Positions 57,627 through 64,000 of a DNA stretch of 64,000 bases are shown here, piece by piece (positions within the stretch are counted from its first letter, which is position 1; each line of letters opens with the position of its first letter). Position numbers and translations under genes: made by a program. This stretch comes from a bacterium (lineage in GTDB: Bacteria; CAIWAD01), in NCBI GenBank assembly GCA_030685015.1, contig JAUXWS010000087.1:62001-126000 (forward strand). Reading direction: 5' to 3'. The notes beneath the pieces are model-generated. The model was given only the letters and a program-made list of their open reading frames with translations. It ran no database searches and had not been told where the DNA came from.

Positions 57627-60253
57627 TAGATCCAGGCCGCCGTTTCGAAGCTGCCGTTGATGATGAGGTTGACGGTGGAGAGCTCCGAGAAGACGCCCGC
57701 ATCCACTTTCTCGCGGGTGACGGATCCGGCCGCCAGTTTGTCTGCGGTAACCGCGTTCGTCGCCAACTGCGTGGCGCCGATGGCCGACGCGCTCACGTGG
57801 GTGGAGCCGACCGCATTGGCAGCGAGCTTCGTTCCGCTGACCGCCCCATCCGCCAGGCGATCCGTGGCCACGGCCCCGGCCGCAATCTTGGCTGTGGAAA
57901 CCGCCCCGTCGATCAGCTGCGCGCTGCCCACCGCCGCGCTGCCCATCTTGGCCTGGGTGACCACCGCGTCGGCGAGCTTGGTGGTGCCCACCGCCGCGTC
58001 GGCCAGGTTGCTGGAGCCCACGGCCGCCGCGCCGAGCTTGGCCGTCGTCACCGCCCCATCCGCCAGCTTGGTGTTCGTGACGGCGCTGGCGCCCAGTTCC
58101 GTGGAGCCCACGACGCCCGCCGCGATCTTGCCGCTGGTGACGGCGCCCGTGGCGATCTTGGAAGACCCCACTGACCCGTCGACGATCTTGGCTGCGGAGA
58201 CGGACCCATCGGCGAGTTTAGTGCCCGTCACGGCGCCGGCCGCCACCTTGTTCCCCGTCACCGCCGCATCTTGTAGGGCGCCCTCGGCCACCTTGGCCGC
58301 GCCGATGAGGCCCGCGCTCGTCACGACGGTGGAGCCGTCGGCCAAATGGATGAGCGGCGTGCCGCTGCCCAGGGCGATGGAGCCATCCGCCTGGCGCTGC
58401 AGGGCGTTGGAAGTCACTTTCCCCAGCGAGGCCGTATCGGCCGCCAGGCGCGTGCTATCCACGGCGTTCGTGGCGAGCTTGGCCGTGGCAATGGCCGCGT
58501 CGGCCACCTTCGCCGTGGTGACGGCCGCCGCCCCCAGCTTGTTCGTGGTGACTGCCCCGTCGGCGAGCTTCGTTTCGGTGACCGCACCCGCCGTGATCTT
58601 CGTGTCGATGACGGCGTTCGTGCCGAGCTGATTGCTGCCCACGGCGCCAGCGGCCAGTTGCGCAGCGCCCACGGCCCCCGCAGCGATCTTGGCCGCGCCC
58701 ACCGCCCCATCGGCGATCGAGGCCTGCACGACCTTTGCCGGGGCAATGTTGGCGCTGGCGTCGGTCAGGTCGATGAGCTTCCGGCCCGGCGCCACGGGCG
58801 TGTTCCAGTCACCCGTGCCCTTCAGGTCGAGGATCGTGGCCGTCAGGTTGGGATCCGCCTCGCCCGAGACGACGGCCTTCTTCACGAGGGCGTTCCGGCC
58901 CAGGGCACCCACGGTGTTGCGCCGGCTGTAGAGGGCATCGAAGTGCGTGACCGTCCCCACCGGCAGGGCCGAGAGCTTGATGAAGACCGTGGAGAGCGGC
59001 ACGGCGCCGCCATCATTCAGCCACCAGCCCGCCCCCAGGCCCGAGCCCGTCTGCGCGTCGCCCGGCGTGACGACCGAGGTGCCGTTCTGGTTCAGGCAGA
59101 TGCCCGTCACCGTGACGGGTGCACCGCCCGAGTCGAGCAGGTCGCCGCCCGCCGAATTCAGCAAGTCGAAGAGGCCGGCCAGCGAATCGCCCGTCTCGCC
59201 GATGTTGATGGCCGCGCCCGCCGCCTGGAAGGCCAGGCGATAGGTGAAGACGCCGCCACCGGCAGCGTGGATGCTGCCCACCGGGACGCTATTGTCCTCG
59301 TAGGGCTCGGCGATGGCCCGGGCGTGCAGGGCGGCGGCGTTGCGCACGGCCGTGTCCAGGACCGCGCCGTCCGAGGTCTTCAGTTCGGTCGTGACCTGGC
59401 CATGGCTCGTGTCGATCAGCGTGCGGATGCCGCCCGGCGCGCCCGCGTCCTCCTGCACCACGGCGCCACGCACGTACCCATCCGACCGCAGCGCCGAGAG
59501 CTTGCCCTGGGCGCTGGAGTCCAGTTTGGTCTCGGGCAGGATGCCGTCGGCGATCTTGGACGGCAGATCGATGCGCGCTAGGTTGGCATTGGGCAGCTCG
59601 CCCACCACCTTCGTGCCCAGATTGACCGATCCGTCGGCAATCTTAGTCGATCCCACCGCCCCATCAGCGAGCTTCGGCTGCAGCACGGCCCCGTCCTGGA
59701 TGGAGCCGGGCGTGATCTCGCCCGAGGGGTTCACCTCCTTCACGCGCCGGTAAGTCTCGCCATCCGAGACCAAGTCCAGCGAGTCCTGCTCCTTTAGGCC
59801 ATAGGGCGTCCAGTGGGTGGGAAAGGAGCCCTGCTCGACCTTGACCGCATCCACGTAGGCCGTGCCCGACGCCAGTGCCCCGTCCCAGCCGAAGGAGAGC
59901 TTGATGAAGACCGTGCCCAGGGGCAGCTCGCCCGCGTCGCCGAGCTTCGACATGTCGAAAGAGCGCCAATAGCGCGTGAACTGGGTCTCGCCCGACTGGG
60001 TCAGCACCGTCCAGTCGATGGGCGTCATGGGCATGTGGTCTTCGTAGTAGGGCGTGATTCGGGCGTAGAAGGTGCCGGCGTTCCGCAGGTGCATGCGGAT
60101 GTAAGCCGAGACACAAACCTTCGACAGTCCGCGCAGATCGATGAAGTTGACCTTGGCCAGACTGGTGGCGGACGGGCCGCCCTCGGCCTGGATCTTCATC
60201 GAATAGCCGCCGAAGACCGAGCAGTCCGTTGACCGCGTGATGAGCACGGACAT
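57626..60253 (-). CDS. Phage tail fibre protein B (long decapeptide-repeat fibre)
   Basis: 875 aa with a strong ribosome binding site (TAGGAGGAATC) before its ATG. Residues 1-150 are a jelly-roll module without its first strand (ITRSTDCSVFGGYSMKIQA to TAYVDAVKVEQG). Next comes LDLVSDGETYRRVK and a short set of repeats. A middle domain (about 250-490) follows, then about thirty copies of a 10-residue repeat xxGAVxxxKL (for example ADGAVTTNKL). The C-terminus reads NLIINGSFETAAW, which looks like the missing first strand of the same module. It is probably a trimeric receptor-binding fibre. Confidence 0.78.
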   Translation of the reverse strand: MSVLITRSTDCSVFGGYSMKIQAEGGPSATSLAKVNFIDLRGLSKVCVSAYIRMHLRNAGTFYARITPYYEDHMPMTPIDWTVLTQSGETQFTRYWRSFDMSKLGDAGELPLGTVFIKLSFGWDGALASGTAYVDAVKVEQGSFPTHWTPYGLKEQDSLDLVSDGETYRRVKEVNPSGEITPGSIQDGAVLQPKLADGAVGSTKIADGSVNLGTKVVGELPNANLARIDLPSKIADGILPETKLDSSAQGKLSALRSDGYVRGAVVQEDAGAPGGIRTLIDTSHGQVTTELKTSDGAVLDTAVRNAAALHARAIAEPYEDNSVPVGSIHAAGGGVFTYRLAFQAAGAAINIGETGDSLAGLFDLLNSAGGDLLDSGGAPVTVTGICLNQNGTSVVTPGDAQTGSGLGAGWWLNDGGAVPLSTVFIKLSALPVGTVTHFDALYSRRNTVGALGRNALVKKAVVSGEADPNLTATILDLKGTGDWNTPVAPGRKLIDLTDASANIAPAKVVQASIADGAVGAAKIAAGAVGAAQLAAGAVGSNQLGTNAVIDTKITAGAVTETKLADGAVTTNKLGAAAVTTAKVADAAIATAKLATNAVDSTRLAADTASLGKVTSNALQRQADGSIALGSGTPLIHLADGSTVVTSAGLIGAAKVAEGALQDAAVTGNKVAAGAVTGTKLADGSVSAAKIVDGSVGSSKIATGAVTSGKIAAGVVGSTELGASAVTNTKLADGAVTTAKLGAAAVGSSNLADAAVGTTKLADAVVTQAKMGSAAVGSAQLIDGAVSTAKIAAGAVATDRLADGAVSGTKLAANAVGSTHVSASAIGATQLATNAVTADKLAAGSVTREKVDAGVFSELSTVNLIINGSFETAAWI
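57710..58745 (-). repeat. Decapeptide-encoding repeat region of the tail fibre
   Basis: A 30-bp period encodes A-x-G-A-V-x-x-x-K-L. Copies differ at synonymous and variable positions, so the array is old rather than recently expanded. One interruption of about 45 residues (around QADGSIALGSGTPLIHLADG) splits it into two blocks. Confidence 0.85.
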
Positions 60254-60261
60254 GATTCCTC

Positions 60262-60879
60262 CTACCAGGCTTCCTGTTCGAATGACCCGCCCCGCTGCAG
60301 GTTGGTCGACCCATCCTGCTCGGGGCCATCTCCTGTCGTTGTGCTGAGGCTGCGGCTATAACCGCGCGTGCGCCCTTCCACCGTCTCCTGACGGACTCGA
60401 AACGCATAGGTCGTGCTGGACAAGAGGTCCATCACGACCAGCGTGCGCGCCTGCCGTTCGCGCGTCTCGGCCACGTCCGTCCAGGCCGGGCTTCCCGCCG
60501 CCTGGGCCTGTGCCACCACGCGCTCGCCCTGGAACCCGTCCGCCGGATGTGTCCAGGCGAGTTTCACGGACAGGTCCGTGGCCACGGCGGAAAGCAGAAT
60601 CACCGGCGGCGGCACGACGTGCTCCAGCCGGCGCCGGAAGTCTGCCCGGTCCCCCACGTCGATGGAGAGACGCGACTGCGCCACCAACGCCAATGGACGG
60701 AACAGCAGGGCGTAGTTGGAGTCGCGCAGCTCGGTCAGCGATAGCACGCCGGACTTGGGAATGACGCCCGTGCGCACCAACAGGCCATGCCGCTGCCCGC
60801 CCCGCTCCACCTCGCACAGGTTGTCCTGCAGGACATAGACGGCGCCCGCCGGCAGCCCGCTTTGCGTCAGCGTGGCCAT
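60262..60879 (-). CDS. Phage tail protein A with fibronectin-III domain
   Basis: 205 aa. Residues about 1-85 have no recognised fold. Residues about 88-190 fit a fibronectin type III domain (DLSVKLAWTHPADGFQGERV, LSSTTYAFRVRQETVEGRTR). The protein ends STNLQRGGSFEQEAW, the first strand of a carbohydrate-binding-like module whose remainder starts the next protein. The stop TAG is immediately followed by the ribosome binding site of that gene. Confidence 0.65.
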   Translation of the reverse strand: MATLTQSGLPAGAVYVLQDNLCEVERGGQRHGLLVRTGVIPKSGVLSLTELRDSNYALLFRPLALVAQSRLSIDVGDRADFRRRLEHVVPPPVILLSAVATDLSVKLAWTHPADGFQGERVVAQAQAAGSPAWTDVAETRERQARTLVVMDLLSSTTYAFRVRQETVEGRTRGYSRSLSTTTGDGPEQDGSTNLQRGGSFEQEAW

Positions 60880-63014
60880 CAGACACCCGCCTGCAGCTCT
60901 TCAAGGGTCCGGACCACCGTGGTGAACTGCTCCTGCGTGGGCGCCTCGGCCAGGGCGCGCTGCAGCTGGAAGACCTGCTCCTCCAGGTCCGTGGCCATGC
61001 GGTCCCGCTCGACCTCGAAGCGGGTCCTTTCCTGGCTGCGCCGGAGGGCCAGGATCTCGGCTAGGGTCTGTCCATCGGCGTTCTCCAGTGCGTCCGTCAA
61101 CACCTCCAGCCCCGCCGACCAGTCCCCGCCCACGTCATACTCGGTGACGGCCTGGGCGTAGATGACCAGATGCTGCCCGCCGCGGATGGGCCACTGCAGG
61201 CGCTCGGTCCAGACGTCGCCCTCCCAGGCGAGCTGGTAGCCCGTCAGGGCCTGGCCCATGGCCGGCGGCGCTGGCAGGGGCGTCAGCAGCTCGATGGTGC
61301 GGTTGCTGGAGTCGAAAGCCTTGACGATGCGCGAAACGCCGCCCACCTCCACGCGCGTGCTCGGCTGGAAGACCGCCGTGCCGGCGACCTTCACGAGGCT
61401 GGTGGTGGACCCGCTACCGACCAGGTCGCTGGCCTGAACAGCCTCGCGCTTCTGGCGGGGTATGGTCGAGGACTCGTGCGTGCGATGAATCAGGTCGACG
61501 TGGGCGCTCTCCAGCACCGCCTTGGAGACACCAACCGGCAGGCGCGTGCGCGTGTGCTTCAGCTCATAGACCCGCACCCGGTAGCCGCGAATCTCCTCCT
61601 GGTCCACCAGGGCCGGCTTGTCCCAGGAGAGGCGCAGGGCGTAGGACTCGCTCTCGGCGGAGCTGCCCTGCTCATCCTTGAAGAGTTCCAAAACGGTGTT
61701 GGCATGGGCGGCCTTGGCCTGCAGGACCTCGGTCCGCGTGGCGCTTCGCGCGGCCTTGGTCGCATCCACGGCCGCCAGCATCTCGGAGGCCGTGCCGACA
61801 TCGCTTCCGTAGCCCAGGGCGCTCGACTTGGCCAGGTGGAAGTATGCTGCGCCCTCGGACACGCTGGCCGGGGCTGTCAGCACCAGGGTCTGCAGGGCTG
61901 CGTTCACGCTTAGGACCGTCACCTCGCTAAGGAGGCCTTCCGCGTGCAGGAGCAGAGTCTGGCCTTCCAGGCTGGAGCCCAAATCCGTGCCCGCGCCCGT
62001 GACGGTCGCGGAGCCTGTGACGATGGACAGCGTGCCCTGCTCGCGGCTGACGCCTGCCGCGCCCGAGACGATCGCTTGCTGCTTGGCGTGCAGGACGTCC
62101 AGGTCGGCGCTGCCGCCCACCAGCTCCGTGCCCCGAACCTGGCCCAGCGTGTAGCCGGCCAGGCGCTTGGCGTTGATCAAGGCCCGGTAGCCATCCAGCT
62201 CGCCCACGTGGGCCGACAGGGCCTCCACGCTGACGCGCGCGGCCGTGTAGGTATCCAGCGCGCTCTTCAAGGCCGCCGTGCGGTCCGGGGCGTCCGCGTG
62301 GATCTGCAGGGCCAGATTCACTTCCAGCAGTACGGGCGTGCCGGGCTGGGACGGAATCTTGCGCGTCTCGATGACGCGGTCCCCGTGCCCGTCCTGCAGG
62401 TTGAGGATGCCGCTGCGAAAGAGCAGGGCCAGCTCCGGGTGCAAGGCCAGGGCATTCAAGACGGTCAGGACCGCGCTGCCCGGATTCTGCTCGTCCTGGT
62501 AGCCAACCTGAAATCCCGCCGCCGTCGTGTGCGTATCCGTGTTTGGCAGGTGGAGGCGCGGGTCGCTGACGACCTGGGCGAAAGCGCGCAGGTCCTCCAC
62601 CGTCCCATCCGCGTGGACCCGGGCCACCACGACCTCCTGCGCGCCCTTGACCGGAAAGGCCGAGAGACGCAGTGCGAAACCGTGGAGCTGGCGCGTCTGG
62701 TGGGTCTGCCCGGTCACGAAGTGGGTCTTGGGTGCCACCGCCGTCAGCGTGTAACCGGCGAAGACGTAGGACGTCGCGGAAGGCCAGGGCTCAAAGAGAC
62801 CGATCAGGCTGACAATGCGCTCGCCGCCCGCGTAAGCCACGCCGGGCGCCAGCACCAGGTCGCTGCCATTCTGGCTGACGTCGAAGCCATGGATGACGCC
62901 TTCCGTGAAGAGGTCGTCCGTCCGGTCCAGGATGGCCTGCAGGAGCGCATCCCGACTGAAGTTCTCGTCCTCAAGCGTGGGCTTGTCGCCCGAGAAGAAC
63001 AGGTAGCGGTCCAT
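60879..63014 (-). CDS. Large phage structural (baseplate/fibre-linked) protein
   Basis: 711 aa. The N-terminal part reads SRDALLQAILDRTDDLFTEG and VIHGFDVSQNGSDLVLAPGV, resembling the DUF4815-like baseplate or fibre adaptor pattern (HGxxVxxxGxLxVxxGxAY). The middle contains VTGSATVTGAGTDLGSSLEG, a glycine/threonine-rich module, and a fibronectin-III-like strand set (ALRLSWDKPALVDQEEIRGY). A C-terminal coiled coil (RSQERTRFEVERDRMATDLE) follows. It sits between tail protein I and the fibres, so it probably joins fibres to the baseplate. Confidence 0.6.
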   Translation of the reverse strand: MDRYLFFSGDKPTLEDENFSRDALLQAILDRTDDLFTEGVIHGFDVSQNGSDLVLAPGVAYAGGERIVSLIGLFEPWPSATSYVFAGYTLTAVAPKTHFVTGQTHQTRQLHGFALRLSAFPVKGAQEVVVARVHADGTVEDLRAFAQVVSDPRLHLPNTDTHTTAAGFQVGYQDEQNPGSAVLTVLNALALHPELALLFRSGILNLQDGHGDRVIETRKIPSQPGTPVLLEVNLALQIHADAPDRTAALKSALDTYTAARVSVEALSAHVGELDGYRALINAKRLAGYTLGQVRGTELVGGSADLDVLHAKQQAIVSGAAGVSREQGTLSIVTGSATVTGAGTDLGSSLEGQTLLLHAEGLLSEVTVLSVNAALQTLVLTAPASVSEGAAYFHLAKSSALGYGSDVGTASEMLAAVDATKAARSATRTEVLQAKAAHANTVLELFKDEQGSSAESESYALRLSWDKPALVDQEEIRGYRVRVYELKHTRTRLPVGVSKAVLESAHVDLIHRTHESSTIPRQKREAVQASDLVGSGSTTSLVKVAGTAVFQPSTRVEVGGVSRIVKAFDSSNRTIELLTPLPAPPAMGQALTGYQLAWEGDVWTERLQWPIRGGQHLVIYAQAVTEYDVGGDWSAGLEVLTDALENADGQTLAEILALRRSQERTRFEVERDRMATDLEEQVFQLQRALAEAPTQEQFTTVVRTLEELQAGV

Positions 63015-63018
63015 GTGC

Positions 63019-63699
63019 TCACGCCTCCACGTAGGTCAGCACGCACGCGGTGTGCGCGGGTTTCTCGGCCATCACGAGCTCGGACACGCGCGTCCGCTCC
63101 TCGGCGTCCTGGGCGCCGGCCGGCAGGATGGACAGCCAGAAGGTGAAGCGCATGTCCAGGTCGGCCTGGCTGAAGAGGCGCGTCTGGCGCAGGCCGTCCA
63201 TCTCCGGATCCGCTTGGTCCGCCGCGCTGAAGAGATGGCTACGCTCGGCTTCCACCTGCGCGGCCTGGTCCGCTTCGCTCCGCACGATGCGCGCCTCCGG
63301 GTCATCCGCGTAGACAGTCAGGGCGCTCAGTGTGTGGCCCAGAACCTCCTCGACCAGATACTTCATCCCCATCGCGCTGCCGGCGTACTGCCTCGTCGCC
63401 GGCATGATGGCCAGGCGCGCCTCCAGCTCGGCATTCGTTTCACCCAAGAGCCGCCTCGTGCCACGATCCAACGCATGTCGATCCAGGTCGGCCGTGCGCA
63501 GGTCCGTCGCGTAGTAGGGATTCGTTCCGCTTCCCAGGGTCCAAAGGAAGCCGCGCCGGCGGAGCTCGTAGATGGCGTCCTTGGCCGCGTCGTAGGAGAG
63601 CCCGAAAGCGTCCAGCAGGCGCCCTAGCACGCTGTCGTCCACCAGCTTGCGCACCTTCGGCAGCAGCGCCAGTAGGTAGCTCCCCAGGCGACTCTCCAT
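63019..63699 (-). CDS. Phage tail protein I-like (baseplate) protein
   Basis: 226 aa from ATG 63699 (TGATG overlap with the baseplate gene, GGAG 6 nt upstream); an ATG at 63711 is also possible. It begins MESRLGSYLLALLPKVRKLV with a DAFGLSYDAAKDAIYELRRR segment. The body is alpha/beta with YLVEEVLGHTLSALTVYADD, similar in layout to the P2 gpI/YmfQ-type tail proteins that follow baseplate J in contractile phages. The identification depends mostly on order and size. Confidence 0.62.
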   Translation of the reverse strand: MESRLGSYLLALLPKVRKLVDDSVLGRLLDAFGLSYDAAKDAIYELRRRGFLWTLGSGTNPYYATDLRTADLDRHALDRGTRRLLGETNAELEARLAIMPATRQYAGSAMGMKYLVEEVLGHTLSALTVYADDPEARIVRSEADQAAQVEAERSHLFSAADQADPEMDGLRQTRLFSQADLDMRFTFWLSILPAGAQDAEERTRVSELVMAEKPAHTACVLTYVEA

Positions 63700-64000
63700 C
63701 ACAGGCTCCACTCGATCTTGTCGATGGGGTCGATGCCCGTGATGTCCTCGCCCGCCGGCAGGAGCGTCCGATCCTGGTAGGTGCGGCCCTTCACGCGATG
63801 CACCAGCGTGGCGGCCTGGGCGTCCACGTCCAGGTACTCGGCCGGCGTGGCCGGCACGTCCGCCAGGGGCGCATCCACGGTTACGTTGTAGACGCCGTCC
63901 ACGGCCATGACGGCCGCCATCAGACGCGCGCGGATGAGGCCCTCGCCCAGCTGCAGGGCGTCCGAGTAGCCCTGCAGGGCCAGGCGCACGGCCGTGTCCA
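63699..64000 (-). CDS. Baseplate J-like protein, C-terminal part only
   Basis: The last 100 codons are visible, and the frame remains open to the window edge. It contains QLGEGLIRARLMAAVMAVDG and VYNVTVDAPLADVPATPAEY, resembling the end of baseplate J/gp47 proteins, where a GV.dv.l..P..di pattern precedes the C-terminus. The gene order J, I, fibre is standard in P2/Mu-like contractile tails. The start lies outside the window. Confidence 0.6.
   Translation of the reverse strand, partial: DTAVRLALQGYSDALQLGEGLIRARLMAAVMAVDGVYNVTVDAPLADVPATPAEYLDVDAQAATLVHRVKGRTYQDRTLLPAGEDITGIDPIDKIEWSL

Overview
This window comes from a high-GC Gram-negative (diderm) bacterium. The evidence is the GC-rich codon use, dense gene packing with many 1-17 nt overlaps, HflK/HflC, a Wzi-like outer-membrane barrel and an O-antigen-ligase/flippase-type surface glycan cluster. 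I cannot assign a phylum from the sequence alone. An uncultured FCB-type lineage is possible but unproven.

Layout. (1) 1-8119, plus strand: the end of a Gram-positive-type pyruvate (2-oxoacid) dehydrogenase operon (E1alpha tail, E1beta, E2, E3), then hflK-hflC, a SAM methyltransferase, an RluA-type pseudouridine synthase and a shortened sirtuin-like protein. (2) 8361-12022, minus: a beta-CASP metallo-hydrolase, a MATE exporter and a nitrilase-fold amidase in one operon, followed by a 644-bp intergenic region with hairpins and an orphan terminator. (3) 12667-43499: a surface polysaccharide cluster in alternating strand blocks. It holds WbpB/WbpE/WbpD-type genes for a diacetamido-uronate sugar, a CapE-type dehydratase/RmlD-like reductase/2-epimerase trio for a UDP-L-6-deoxy-HexNAc sugar, five glycosyltransferases, a Wzx-type flippase, an O-antigen ligase, a Wzi-like protein and a WecA-type initiating transferase. 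It also has acyl-, GNAT- and carbamoyl-transferases (with the SxtJ and DUF5989 partners), a CapK-like protein, a heparinase II/III-like protein, a two-domain oxidoreductase and an SGNH hydrolase.

(4) 43549-54324: housekeeping genes. These are an LhgO-type FAD oxidase, a uracil-DNA-glycosylase-like protein, a TetR regulator, an ABC ATPase/permease/LolA-like/alcohol dehydrogenase/TrpS operon, a secreted endonuclease/exonuclease/phosphatase-family protein preceded by thirteen 11-bp tandem repeats, a circularly permuted asparaginase-family protein, and tRNA-Asn with promoter and terminator. (5) 54470-64000, minus: the late end of a prophage or phage-tail-like element, read from right to left: baseplate J-like protein, tail protein I-like protein, large structural protein, three linked fibre genes, then a lysis cassette ending at a strong terminator about 145 bp from the tRNA.

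The most interesting signals are these. In the fibre genes, one jelly-roll module appears to be cut at the same point by two successive gene boundaries, so the first strand ends one protein and the rest begins the next; this suggests head-to-tail strand complementation. The asparaginase has the order HGTDT half, TGGTI half, C-domain. The sirtuin-like protein lacks the catalytic core. GATATC/GATAGC hexamer arrays recur in two intergenic regions about 31 kb apart.
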